Below, piece after piece: positions 23,293 to 34,946 of a stretch of 64,000 bases of DNA. A program made the translations under genes and the position numbers. Each line of letters opens with the position of its first letter. The stretch's first letter is position 1. The stretch comes from Symsagittifera roscoffensis (lineage: Eukaryota; Xenacoelomorpha; Acoela; Convolutidae): contig NC_087067.1 in NCBI RefSeq assembly GCF_963678635.1, forward strand, positions 48,343,618-48,407,617, read 5' to 3'. The notes beneath the pieces were generated by a model that saw nothing but the letters and a program-made list of their open reading frames with translations, was not told the origin of the DNA and did no database searches.

Positions 23293-23402
23293 GATAAGGA
23301 AAAGCGTACATTGCATCTCGAAATTTGCTCACATCTCGAAAGTTGATTAAATCTCATTGTTCACAAAAAGTCTCGATGCAATATATAGCTGTTGCTTATC
23401 TA
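23293..23402. repeat. imperfect hairpin
   Basis: 'agataaggaaaagcgtacat' and 'tgcatctcga' on the left face 'ctcgatgcaat' and 'agctgttgcttatct' on the right, giving arms of about 33 nt with a few mismatches. Confidence 0.55.
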
Positions 23403-24424
23403 CTGAACAGCAAGGCGGAATCGCCCAACTGGTGCCGTATATCAAGCTTTTTATCTTTAAATTTCTCCAAAGTTTAAATATCATTTAAATTGTAGTTCAA
23501 TAACCTAGATTTTTTAATCAAGGAAATCACTATATAGTCAAAGTATAAGCCATTTGCAAAAATTTTGGAATCTTTGCCTTAATATTGCTTTGCTAGATAT
23601 TACTTTTTGTGTTTTTGAAAATTATACTTTTATTTTCTATAATTTTTTCGTGTGTTTGTGGAATAATTTGTTGCACGCATTGCATGTTTGTATTTCAAAG
23701 ATGACTTTTAGTTTTTTCAAATATGGTACGGAATCATAATGAATACATAAGTTTTTTTGATAAGGTCAAAGTCGTTTTTGAGACACTGTATCTTCATTAA
23801 GCTAACACAATTATCGTTCAGCTCATCTCCAATTGATATTTAGAAATATTAAAGCGCCCAAGTGAACTTATTTGGTTTTTTTTACCTAGAAATACTTCAT
23901 TCTAAAAACCGACGGTACTGTAATTTTATTGAAAAATCTATGAACATAGCCAGCTGTCATTTGGAAAAAAGTAATGAACGCAAGGAAATAGGAAACCAAC
24001 TCTGACTTGTTTTGATTTTCATTTTGAATTTCAAAGTAAAAGTATATTGCATCAACCTTTTTTGAATTTCAAGCTGAATTTATGATTGACTAACTGATGA
24101 TAAAACTAACGCACATGGCGATAACGGGATTAGTAGTAATCAATCATTAACCTTAAAAAGCCGTGAATTCAAAACTATTTATCCTCGAATTTAAGATGAA
24201 TGAACGGATTTAGTTGCCGGTAAGGATTTTGCTAAGGTACTTGAACTAATTCGAAAAAAAAAAAATTGAATAAAAGAGCCACAAATCAGCTTTTTTCAGT
24301 TAAAACAGCTAAAAAAACTCACTCAAGTACTACGCTTTTTCTGCTGAAAAAAGCTATCCATAACTTGCTATAAGATCCTAAAATTTTTCAAAGTAAACAG
24401 GCGCGGATCTAGGATTTTCTCAAT
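23403..24424. other. no gene seen
   Basis: AT-rich sequence with short hydrophobic frames of the kind expected by chance. Confidence 0.5.
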
Positions 24425-24443
24425 GGGGGGGGGGGGGGGGGGG
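24425..24443. repeat. run of 19 G
   Basis: Uninterrupted guanine homopolymer, likely length-variable and hard to sequence. Confidence 0.9.
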
Positions 24444-24670
24444 TTCGGAATTTCAGAAAAAATTGAAGATTTTGACGAGCTTTTTTTTAGGTCGACCAAA
24501 TTGATTTTCCGAGCTTTCCTAGAGCAATAGAAAGACGCTGTTGTGGCCAAATTTTGTGCGACGCAGGCAAATTTTTGAAAAAACTGACAAAAAAAGCTAT
24601 TTTTGGGCACTTTTAGAAAATTTTGACAAAAAAAATTTGCATTTTCTTGGCGCGCGCTCCCCCTCATTTT

Positions 24671-24765
24671 GACAGGAATTGAGATCAAAAATGGGTATGT
24701 TCGACAGGATTTGAGATCGAAGTTGGGTGTTTGACAGGAGTTGAGATCGAATATTTGGCATTCCA
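24671..24765. repeat. three-copy minisatellite, period about 30-32 bp
   Basis: Units start 'gacaggaattgagatc', 'gacaggatttgagatc' and 'gacaggagttgagatc'. They lie inside an open frame on the - strand that is only a by-product of the repeat. Confidence 0.75.
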
Positions 24766-24820
24766 ACTGGAAGCTGATAAACATAGTAAATAAATGATAT
24801 ATTTTTAAAAGCTACTACAC

Positions 24821-24846
24821 ATATATATATATATATATATATATAT
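24821..24846. repeat. (AT)n microsatellite
   Basis: About 13 AT dinucleotides in a row. Confidence 0.95.
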
Positions 24847-24852
24847 GTTAAC

Positions 24853-25200
24853 GGAATCCGCAAACAAAATGCGGATTCCAATTACTGTTTGCGGATTCCA
24901 CTTACAATTTGCGGATTCCACTTTTAGTTTGCGGATTCCTCTTACAGTTGCGGATTCCGAAACAGCTCAATTCATTTTTACACAGTTCTCGTTATTTATT
25001 TTGGATTCCACAAACTGTGCTTGAGTCCGCAAATGCGGTTGCGGATTCCAAAAATTTTTGGTGCGATTTTGAACGGTGCAGTGTTTTAGGTATTTGTTTG
25101 TGGAATCCAAAACAGCATAGAAGATCAAAGAAATGTAGCAATGTTACGGATTCCGCGACAAATCTGATTTGGGCCTGTTGCGGAATCCGCTTACAATGCA
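24853..25200. repeat. cluster of 'gcggattcc' words with a 20-bp array
   Basis: 'gcggattcc' starts at 24871, 24891, 24911, 24931 and 24950, an almost exact 20-bp period. It recurs at 25041 and in variant form near 25145. The reverse complement 'ggaatccgc' occurs at 24853 and near 25191. The word is therefore present on both strands within 350 bp. Confidence 0.85.
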
Positions 25201-25215
25201 CAGAATGCACAGTTT

Positions 25216-26493
25216 GGCCTCGTAATGAAATTTTTGTAACAACCAATTTCTTGTCCTGTGCAATGTAATCATTTGATTTTTGACATTTAACGGATTCTCC
25301 AGTTTAAATTTTTTTTTGAAATATCACGATTCCGTTAATTGTTAAATTTGAGTTTGAAAAATTGACAGAAATTTTTGGTTCCGCTACTTTCGGGAAACAA
25401 ACCAAAGACGCAGCACAATAATATGTAACCTAAAATCACGACAAAGGTTCAAATCTACCACTTGACCGAAAAAAAAACAACGCCGAATGTGCATAATACG
25501 AACAGCCGAAAGAGATTATATGTGTAACTATATGTGTAAACAATATGAGTTTTTTTTGCAAGATTCAAATGTTATTTGATTTTTTCGACAAGTTTGCAAC
25601 AATTTAATTAAGTTTTTCTACAAGATGCAAAAATTGTTTTGGTTTTTTCAAGTAGCGTGCGAAATTTTTTATGAATTTTTTGTGTAAGATGGAAGTTATT
25701 TCTTGGTCTTTTAAAAAACATATGAACAAACCTTTTTCTTATGCATATGCAACAAACGCAAAAATTATAAAATTATTGGAAAAAAAACTTTTTTAAGTGT
25801 AGCTAAATTTTTTTTTCAGTTTTGATGACTTGGAGAGCTATTCCCTATCTTAATACAATGTTTTTTGATGTTTTTGATCAATTTTTTAAAGATCAAGTTT
25901 TGAACAAAGAGTTTCATAATTTTTAATTTTCAACAATGCAAGAAAATATTTTTATCAATTGTTTTAAAATGGGGAAAAATTTAATGAAATTTCAATTAAA
26001 ATGCTTTTTTTAAATTTTTTTTATCATATGTGCTAGAAACATTGTGAAAAAATTTACATGGTGCAAAGAATACTGTAAGGTTTTTGAACATGTGTGCAAA
26101 AACTCTAATGATTTTTTTTATCATGTGTTCGAAATTGATAAAATTGATTGAATTTTTCAACCATGTTTGCAAAAAAAATGTTGAAGAAATATTTGCCAAT
26201 TGTAATATTATTTTGATATTTAAGCCGTGAGCAAAAATTTTCAACAAAAATTTCTATGACCTTTTACCTTATCTCTTTGTTCCTATCTCTTAAAACAAAA
26301 TATACTGGATGCAAAAAAAATGAATTACAAAGCACAAGACAACAACCAAATTATTTGAAAATCGAACAGTTGTCGAGCAGCTTAGTTCTCAAAACTTTGT
26401 AAGTTCTCAATGTTGCGCAAAGCTGGTCTTGCCTCTGTCGTCGTTGGTTGTCTCGGTGGTTCGCCCACTGGAGAGTTTGGTTTAGAAAACACC
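25216..26493. other. AT-rich, weakly repetitive, no gene seen
   Basis: Degenerate units such as 'caagattcaaatg', 'caagatgcaaaaat' and 'catgtgtgcaaaaa' recur at roughly 45-70 bp between 25540 and 26230. No supported coding region. Confidence 0.5.
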
Positions 26494-26857
26494 TCATCCT
26501 CTTCGATTGTAATTGGGCCCTCCAGAGATCCCACGGAAAAGGAAACTGTTTACAGGTTGAGCCACATATCTGGAGTCAGAAACCTCGGGATAGTCCAACC
26601 CAACTTGTTGTGCAATATGTGACATCATTCCCATCGTTCCTAGCTGATTCCCGGTGATGGGAACTTGCATCTGGTGATGTTCACTGAAGGCTCTCCTCAT
26701 GATTTCAATCATGTGCCACTATTGAATTGGGACATGCATTTGAGCCAGAAAAATCCCAAAGACTGACTCGAGCACCTTGACTGCCATCATTTCTGGTAAA
26801 AGTTCGACCGAGTATGTGAGGTTGTTTTTCTGAACAGAGAAGATCATTCTGAGAAAT
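26494..26857 (-). pseudogene. unidentified coding remnant next to the Polinton-like polymerase
   Basis: On the - strand a frame of about 120 codons runs from 26857 to a stop at 26494-26496, with one internal TAG (near 26726). It is rich in Met, Gln and Val and looks like ordered protein (LTYSVELLPEMMAV, FLAQMHVPIQ, then QVPITGNQLGTMGMM, PVNSFLFRGISGGP). The GC content is higher than around it. An acceptor-like 'ttatttctcag' lies just upstream on that strand. I do not recognise the family. It lies divergent from the polymerase pseudogene, so it may be another gene of the same decayed element, for example a structural one. Confidence 0.4.
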
Positions 26858-27489
26858 AAGTTACTGAGTAAAGAAAAAGAAACAAGTATTATGACTGATT
26901 TAGAGCTGAGAGAGGAGCTCGTTGACGGTAGTTAAGTTGAAAGTAAAAAAAATTTCGACTTAAGAGTGAGGGATACCTTCAACTCAAATGTGTTGGTTTA
27001 ACCAATGAGAAAAGATTTTCCATATATGGAAGGTAGTCGTATCCAATCGGAACTCAGCTTCATTTTAGGGAAATTTTGATAAAAAGTCGTATTTATTCGG
27101 AAACAAAAATCCATTTAAGGCCCCTTTTACAAATTCTCGTTTTCAATCACAAAAATTGTTCATTTATCTTGTCGTATCCAATAAAAAAATCCCTTTTAAG
27201 GACTTAAATCTTCCAAACACACAAGGGCAATCACAAAAGCAAACACAAAAGTAACCGCAAGAATAAGTGAGCATACGTTGTTTGTTGTAATAATAAGAAT
27301 AATTGCCGATATAAAAGAAAGAAGAAAAACATACAAAAACAACAAAAGAAAAGCAGCATTTCTACAAGTTTCCTCATCAACTCATTTGAATTTTTTGTAA
27401 TTAACCAAAAAGAAATTGTTGATTTTTGATTAGATAGTCAAGTGCTGTGTTTTAAACGTAGGTTTGAAAGAATAGCTCGAAACAGATGA
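26858..27489. other. no gene seen; weak triple repeat
   Basis: A 'gtcgtatccaat'/'gtcgtattta' unit recurs three times at about 27028, 27083 and 27171, each followed by 'cattt-agg' or 'ctttt-aagg'. Otherwise AT-rich. Confidence 0.5.
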
Positions 27490-27689
27490 ATTTTTAAAAG
27501 CAATTCTCGGAATATCTTATTCCAAATCTTTTTAAGCAAGATTTTGAAATTTGAAAATTTTTAAAAAATTGGAGGAATAAAGAACTTTGCTGGGGAGTTT
27601 TGGTAAATTTGGGAATTGGGTAGGGAATAAATAAGACAATTTCCAAAGTTTTTACTCTCTCCAATATCATTGGTGAAAGGAACATGGAC

Positions 27690-30520
27690 CTAAGCAACGG
27701 AAAGCCAGTGATACTGTAGCGGATTTGAACAAGATCGTGCATGAAGAAGCGGAAAATGGTGAAAAACTGAAGGAGGAACTTATTGCTTGTCAACTTTTTC
27801 TGGTCGATACAGATATGGAAAATGGGAGATTTAAGGTTTTAAGTTCCAGATTTCCAAATTAGGTACCAACATAGCTAACGAGAAACTTGAGGAAGTCTTC
27901 AGCAAGCTCGATTCTGCCGCTAAAATCAACATTGCTCTTGGGTTTGTTCTTCGAAATAGTGAGACTGGTGAGTATCGATATTTCAACGCCCATGAAAACA
28001 AAGCTTTGTTTGAAAAATCTCATTTGCTCTGTGCTAACACAGACTTGATAACAATCAAGGAAAAGAAGAAAAATTTGATATTGTGGTGCAGTGTACCCAA
28101 CCAAGAACTTCAAAACATAAAGTGGAGATTCAAGTTGAAACTAACGTTACTATTTTGCTGCTTTGCTGAAAAATAGCCCAATGGGATGTCCGGATTCTGT
28201 CTTACCCGAACACTTACTAGACATACGCAAGTGAACTGTCTTTCATCCAACAAAGACAAGGAACCATACATGACCATGTACATGAACGGACACAATGATT
28301 TCGATTCTCACACTTTTAGATAACTCACTGAATTTGTATCAAATTCAGGTCATGATCTTAAAATTTTTCGTGGAGTTTCGTTACAAGACTTACCTGTTTT
28401 CGAGGAAATTGTGGAGAGAAACTTCCTTATATACAGTTTCGATATTCAAGAAGGAGAATATGTAGGAAAACTAGCTCAACGAACAATCGGAAATTTGATA
28501 AAAACAGTCAATTTACTGAGATTCAACAATCATATCATTCATACAAACGATATGAAGTTTATTAAAGTGTTTTCGATGCCCTAACTCTGACACTTTTTTC
28601 CACATATTAGACCACTTCGATCAGCATCTTCTGAGATGCAAGAAACGAGTGGGATATATTCACCCAAGAAACGTGTACGAGCTCCGCAAAACCATGTTTG
28701 AAAAGTTAGAAGGTTTCAATCTTCCAGTTTCTGAAGAGAACCAGCTTTTCAAAAATTCAGCAATTTTCAATTTTGAGTCGATTTGTGTTCCTACAGAAGA
28801 ACTAAAAGAAACACAAACTACAACCTAGATTGGAACACATGTTCCAATTTTAGTCTCTATATCGTCGAATCTGATTGATGAAACCATCTTTTTGTAAAAA
28901 AGTTGTACATGAGAACAAAAATTCAAGGTATTGGAGTAGCTGTCGATGAACAAATGAAAACGATCTATGATAAGCTAAGCAAACGAGAAAAAAACTTTGA
29001 AGTAACAAAGTTTAGTACGAAGACGTATGCATTGTAGACTCGGAAGAAGCAGGAATGTCAACAAAATTCTGGCAATTTCAGAAAAATCAATTCAGTGATT
29101 TGAAACAAAATCTGGAGAGATACGTGAACATTTTACTTGTTTTTGGATTTAAAACGGCAGTTATGATTAGAATTGGATCAGTCATCAAAAAACCGATTGA
29201 CTTTATGTATTTCAAGTTCGGAGATGTACAATTTCTCGACATAATGAAAATTCTGGGAGGGGCAACTACTCTTGACTCTTTTCTGAAAGCCTATATAGCT
29301 AGCGAAACGAAAGGTTTTTCCCCATGATTGGTTTGACAACCAAGACAACTTTGATTTACTCGAACTGCCACCGTATGAAGCCTTTTCCAGATAACTCAGA
29401 AACAACAATCCTCCAGACAAAGACTTTATTGATTATGAGAAGCTGAAAAAGAGTGGGCTTGACAAAAACAAGCAATAAAAAAGCTTCAAATCAAGACTGT
29501 GCCTCCATCTGGTTTGGGCAACCATCATTACTTACGAGAGACTTGGAAGAAAATCGGAATGACTGTGTTCAAAGATTTTTGCAGTGCTACTATAACAAGG
29601 ATGTAGTTGCAACCCTGGAAGCAATGCAAAAAATGATTTCATTTTGTCATATCAAGGGGTTAAAACTTGGATGTGCTCTTCAGAATCTAGCTCACATATG
29701 TCTACATAAATCTACAAATTACAAATTTTATCCATTTTGCGAAAGGGAAATAGAGTTACGAAAAAATTAGCGAAGACTTGACTCATGGCTCTTATATTGT
29801 ATTCACTCAAAAAGCTGTAGTAAATGAGACATTCATCACACATTCATTGAATATATGTAAACTGATCGTTGGAATTGATACAAGTCAGCTTTAACCTTTC
29901 TCAATGTGTCAAGATCTGCCAACAGAACGTTACACAAGAGGGCAAATTTACACCAATATGCAGAAGTTTAAGACTAGACATTACCAATCTCGCAGATTTG
30001 AGAATATGCTAATGTCTTTTTATCAGGAAACAAGACCAGAATACAAGTTTGAGAGCTTTTTCACATCTGGAAAACAGAAAAAAAATTGACTGTTTTAATG
30101 TGGACGGTTGTTGTGAAACAGTGTTCGAAGCATTGGGATGTTACTACCGCTTCTGTTCTTGTCAAGAAGCTCGTCCCTCGTTAACAAATTACGGTATTGA
30201 ACGAGGTAATAAGAAGAGAGGGATGGATGATATGAGACGGGAATACCTTAAAGAGAAAGGATACAAGATTGAAGAAATGTGGCAGAGTGAATGACAAATA
30301 TCAAAAAATCCCGTCAAAACATACCTTTCCTGGAAAAGACTTCTTTCTTTAGACTCACTTTTAGCCAAAATAAAATCAGGATTCTTTTTGCTATGTTCAG
30401 TGCAATTTAGTTGTCCCAGATGAACAAAAATCAAAACTTGCCAAGCTTTTTTCCAATTTTCACAAACACCGAAGTTGGAAAGACGGTTAAAAAGACTCCG
30501 AGATTTCTCAAAAAAAAGTA
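27690..30520 (+). pseudogene. family B DNA polymerase (protein-primed, Polinton-like), many breaks, C-terminus missing
   Basis: Pieces in all three + frames can be read in order as one large protein of the kind found with animal Polinton/Maverick elements. Landmarks: EELIACQLFLVDTDMENGR (27780), KINIALGFVLRN (27930), a CKKRVGYIHPRNVYELR block (28645), an exonuclease-like FNFESICV block (28770), FKFGDVQFLDIM and GGATTLDSFLKAY (29210-29290), YYNKDVVATLEAMQKMI (29590), YTRGQIYTNM (29935), CFNVDGC and CCQ-type EARPSL (30095-30180), RGNKKRGMDDMRREY (30205), and a last trace near 30440-30510. There are at least eight stops or frame changes. The polymerase palm with its DTDS motif is absent, so the gene is truncated as well as broken. 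Identification rests on my recollection of the family's conserved blocks. Confidence 0.65.
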
Positions 30521-30802
30521 AGAATTAAATTTGGTGTACGGTCTTATTTTTTGTAGATAATTTTGAGAGTCAAAGCAATAGAGTCTGTTTTCAAAAGTTG
30601 ATGTTGAGTTTTTCTCGATTTGTTCGAATTCAATCAAGGAATACCAAATTTGCCAAAAAAACATTGGTGGTTTTCAAAATGATAATTTGTGTATAAAACA
30701 ATCTTGGGTTAGTAAGAGAAGAGAATATTAAGGTCACTTCAATTAAATCGCACTGAAACAAAATTGAATTTTTTCAACAATGAATGGAAACAAAGCTGAA
30801 AA
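30521..30802. other. no gene seen
   Basis: AT-rich sequence between the polymerase and integrase remnants. A 'gtaag' follows the last polymerase trace and could be an old splice donor. Confidence 0.4.
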
Positions 30803-30805
30803 TGC

Positions 30806-30840
<35 letters not shown>

Positions 30841-30850
30841 GAGAAAGAGA

Positions 30851-30927
<77 letters not shown>
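30806..30927. repeat. (GA)n microsatellite
   Basis: About 120 bp of GA repeat with scattered A and G interruptions. It gives an Arg-Glu-rich frame that is an artefact. Confidence 0.95.
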
Positions 30928-30928
<1 letters not shown>

Positions 30929-30930
30929 TA

Positions 30931-31275
30931 TAAGGGTTGCTATTCAATCATTGAAACGTCAAGTTTCTCGCTACATAGAAGATCATGATGAAAATTACGT
31001 TGACAAGTTACCTCGCCTTGTGTCTGAAATGAAATGTCAATTTAATAGATCTAACGGATCACTCCAGAGATGTCAAATAACCCCACAGATGTCAAATAGA
31101 CCATTTTTCTCTCAGTGATGTACAATTATTGTCCGACAATGTTTTGAAAACCGAAACTTAAAGCCGGAGAGAGAATTGTTTTGTCAAAGAATGATATACG
31201 TTTCCATAAAGGACACAAACCACAAATTACACATAAAATTCACAAAAATTCGGCAGCATCTATAAAGAGTCTTGA
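30931..31275 (+). pseudogene. retroviral-type integrase remnant (end of core plus C-terminal domain)
   Basis: After the microsatellite, 30945-31060 encodes a helix-like block (IQSLKRQVSRYIEDH, then YVDKLPRLVSEMK) of the kind seen near the end of the DDE core in Polinton and related integrases. After a stop at 31116 and a frame change, 31155-31265 encodes a C-terminal SH3-like trace (LKAGERIVLSKNDIRFHKG, then KPQI). The catalytic D, D and E lie upstream and are gone. Finding an integrase tail 400 bp from a family B polymerase on the same strand is what a decayed Polinton/Maverick would leave. Confidence 0.5.
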
Positions 31276-33447
31276 TTTTATACATTATCAATAATCGCGA
31301 AAAAAGGGAAATGTCTGAGATAACAATGTAGAAAAGAGTTGAGAAAAAGCTAAGGCTAAATCATTTTTTCAATATTTTGTCTAAAATTCAGAATCATTTT
31401 TTTTCTCGAGCTAGAAGCAAAATTTTGTGTTGAACTGTTATTCTTTTAAAAGTTATCCAAAAAATCAAATAAGAGTCGCTGATACGAAAGCTTTTTTATT
31501 GCGTTATTTTACATTCCTTTACAAAATAGGAAATTGATACGAAAAATCTTCAGGACAGAATACAAAGTATAGATGCTGTTGGAATCAACAAACAAGAAAA
31601 TGGTTAAAAACTCATTCGATAGTATCAAAGTAGAAATAGGAGATACTACAGGTTAAAAAATATTTTGGTATTGGTACGAATTAACCGCGTTCTTCAATAC
31701 TAATTGAAAATAAATTAAAACAAAATTTAAATTTTTATTTTTTTTGGTGCTCTTCCGCAAACTCTTGGGAGAACTGTAAGAGCATTCTTGAAAATTTTTG
31801 TAGTCCCAGTTGCAAAAAGCATTGGAACATATTTGTTTGAAAATTCCGCTTCGCTCCAAAATAATTTCCAAAATTATTTCCAAAAACCATTTCCAAAATA
31901 ATTCGGTGGTGGAAAAAAGCAAATTCAAATCCAGAACTATAGTAAAACCAGATCGTTTTTTTTTCAAAAAAAAAATAGACTGAAACCAGTCGGTCAAGGC
32001 AAAATTTACAAAAAATGTTCTTTTTTTGTACGGTATTTTTAGGAATTTTTAACATTTTTTTTGATAAAATCCGAGTTTTGTATACAATTAATTTACCTTA
32101 ATTTCAAGTATTTCCTAAAATTTTTATAGTTGAAAGCAATTTTGAGTTTAAATTCAAGATGGAGCAGAGGATATTCTTAGCTATGCGTGATAACAATCTT
32201 AGAGTAAAATAGAAATTGTTCAACCGAAGTTTAATTGAAACTTTTAAGAAGAAAAGGAAGAGCATAATGCAAATCATAGAAAGACTAAGAGAAGAGTCAG
32301 ATTTTTTGACAATCAATATGTTTAGTATCTAAAATCAGATTTTGAAGTTTACCTTAGCAGTACAAAAGTTTACAAATTTACAGGATTATTTCATCATACA
32401 GCACATGTTTTGAATGAAATCAACTCGACGGCAGTGAGCTATAGAGGATTTCTTGCTGAACAGGAATAAAAGTTGAACAACTTCCATGCAAATTTGACAC
32501 GCATCGTTTAATGTGGGAGCAAATTCTTTTGGGAAAAAGATTGTTACATAATCTGTGGGAGACTTGCCATTTATTTATTTGTTTTTGAAAAAATGAAACT
32601 TTCAAAAGAAATTGAAATAAAATTTAGCTAGAACCAAATTTTATTTAATTTCTCTTAATTCAATTGTTAGTCTTAAAAGTTTTGATTGAATGCTGTTTGA
32701 AGTTAAATAGCTGAACCTAATCATCAATACTTACAATGATACTTTCTTCTCATCAAATTCAATTTTTGCAGGAATTTTTATTTTAAAATTTTTGGATAGG
32801 AAGCAAAACAATTGCAATGAGTACAAACTTGACTGTTGTTGGATCTTTTTCTAAAATTTTGTTTGAGGGAACTTGAAACATCTCCGGATTGAAGGGCAAT
32901 CGTTTCATCTAAAACAATTTCTCATTGTCACGCTCATTTTACAACAAAAAATTGGAGCAAGTAACGAAAATGATAAGCTTTGGAGAAAGTTTATCATTTG
33001 TTCAAATTGACAAATTTGAAACAGTTTCCATTACAATGTTTTTTTCTCCGAGTTCTTAGTACGAAATTTTTTTTGAATTTTTTAGTCATTATTGTACTTG
33101 TTTGTGTCAATTTTTTTCCTCGTCAGACCTAAAGCTCCATGAAAAGAAGACAATATAAGCTGCATAATTGAAACAACCTACACTGTAATGCAGTGTTCAA
33201 CAAACTTTGTAACTTACGTCAGACATGTGTATGGAATTTTGTCAATTCAGTACCGAAATGCAACTAACACATCTATCTTATTTTGCTCTTCGTCATTCTT
33301 CTATGAAATTATCAATTTGTTTTTGTTCTTAGAATTAAATCTGTAAAAGATGGCTAAGATGGATAATTTTTAATTATGCACATTATCATATCAATTCCTG
33401 AGCTCAAGTAAATAGGATCTCTTTCGCCAATTTCAACTCTCTCCCAG
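31276..33447. other. no gene seen
   Basis: AT-rich non-coding sequence. A 49-bp stretch at 32478-32526 reappears at 33657-33709 inside a hairpin. Confidence 0.5.
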
Positions 33448-33658
33448 CATTGAAAGAGGAGAAAACTGGAGCTTGAATGCTCGATTAAACAAAAACTTAC
33501 TAGTTTGCTGACTCACTGGGTAGAAAAAGAATAAATGACTCTTTTTCATCATAAGAGTGTCGGCGAATGATTCCGCAAAATCTTTAAAAAAATGGAATTT
33601 TCGTATGGTTTTTGCGCATGTTATTCAAAGTATTTTTTTTGTAAACACTACAAGAGAA

Positions 33659-33722
33659 CAACTTCCATGCAAATTTGACACGCATCGTTTAATGTGGGAG
33701 CAAATTCTTTGCATGGAAGTTT
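33659..33722. repeat. hairpin with 14-bp arms
   Basis: 'aacttccatgcaaa' at the left end faces 'tttgcatggaagtt' at the right end, with about 36 nt between. The inside matches 32485-32526. The same hairpin is in copy 2 of the large duplication (37685-37749). Confidence 0.85.
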
Positions 33723-34946
33723 TATATGATTAAGATTCATGATTTTATGATATTTCTAAATGTCAATTATTCCAATAAAATTTTTCATATGATGCTGTGG
33801 CTTATATACTTTCTTTGTAATTTTAAAAATTTGTCAAAAAACCAGAATATTGTCGAAGTTTCAAAAAGTTTCAGCACAATTTCAGCTGGATTGAGCTTTT
33901 TATTATGCTCAAAATAGTGCAATCCTTAGCTCAAACTAAATAGAATCTAATCGCGTTTTGATGTGCTTGGAGAAAAAATGAAAAAAAAAAAAACAACTCA
34001 ATTTTTCTACATATTTCCTCGACCTACCAAAAAACCTTGTAAGATGACATCATTTTACACTCTAGAAGAAGTTCATTTTTATTCAATAATTAGAAAACGC
34101 AACGGGGCTTCTTGCAACAAAATTGGATGTTTATACAAAGAAAACCCATGGAGTGTCTTTCCATCTACTACTTAATATGGATAAACATTTTTTGAAAAGC
34201 GTCTGAAAAACTAAATCAGACTTGAGGGATCTGGAGGCTCCCGAAAGAGACAAAATTAAGGTTTTTTGTCAAAATAGTTTTCTGCATTGCAACAATTTTG
34301 ATAAATTTGGGTTGCGCATCATGTAATCAACAGCGCCGATATTATCAAAATCCAAAAGGCGGTTTAGCTACAGCTTGGGTTGTAAAACAAAAAATTTAAC
34401 TGTCGAGAGAGTGAACAGAATATAAATGAAACAACCTTGAATGCAAAAAGGAAACTGACTCACAGAGTTACCACAATCCCTGCTGATATAGAGCGTTCAA
34501 GACCAGCGATGATTACGAGATCTCAATCAAATTTTAGGGCGCTAACATCAGTAGTGCTTACTTTTTTTCAAATTTCGTGGACGAGTTTAAGTTGATTGTT
34601 TGTTTTTGATAGTTACATATGTATTGCAAGGCACCCCATCTCTCTCTGATTTAGTGTGTTTTGTTAAGAATTTTTATTATATATTGCAATGGTTTTTTCT
34701 TTCTTGTCTATAAGTACAATTTTTTCATTGGTTCTTTTTTGATCTATTCAACAAATTGTTTTGATGAAATTTTGCCAGTTAAGGACAAAGTCTGCTGAAT
34801 GACTCTCGAAACGTTTTTCCATTGATGTTTACATTGTTCAGACAAGATGTTTTGCCGACTGAAAGACACACAAACTATGTAAATAGATAAGAATTTCTGA
34901 TTTATTTTAATTATTATCATAATGTTAGATTTGAAAAAAGCAATAA

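Noticed and set aside
24368-24784. 138-codon frame on the - strand
   Set aside because: It spans a poly-G tract and a three-copy minisatellite; no protein family resemblance.
24871-24960. Short regularly spaced repeats reminiscent of a CRISPR array
   Set aside because: Repeat of 9-10 bp with 10-11-bp, mutually similar spacers; a minisatellite in animal DNA, not CRISPR.
24909-25268. 119-codon frame over the 'gcggattcc' cluster, both strands
   Set aside because: The frame is a by-product of a 20-bp repeat lacking stops.
30780-31118. 112-codon frame rich in Arg-Glu repeats
   Set aside because: The first two thirds come from the (GA)n microsatellite. Only the part after 30931 is treated as an integrase trace.
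34460-34525. B-box-like 'gttcaagacc' suggesting a tRNA
   Set aside because: No A box at the right distance and no cloverleaf.
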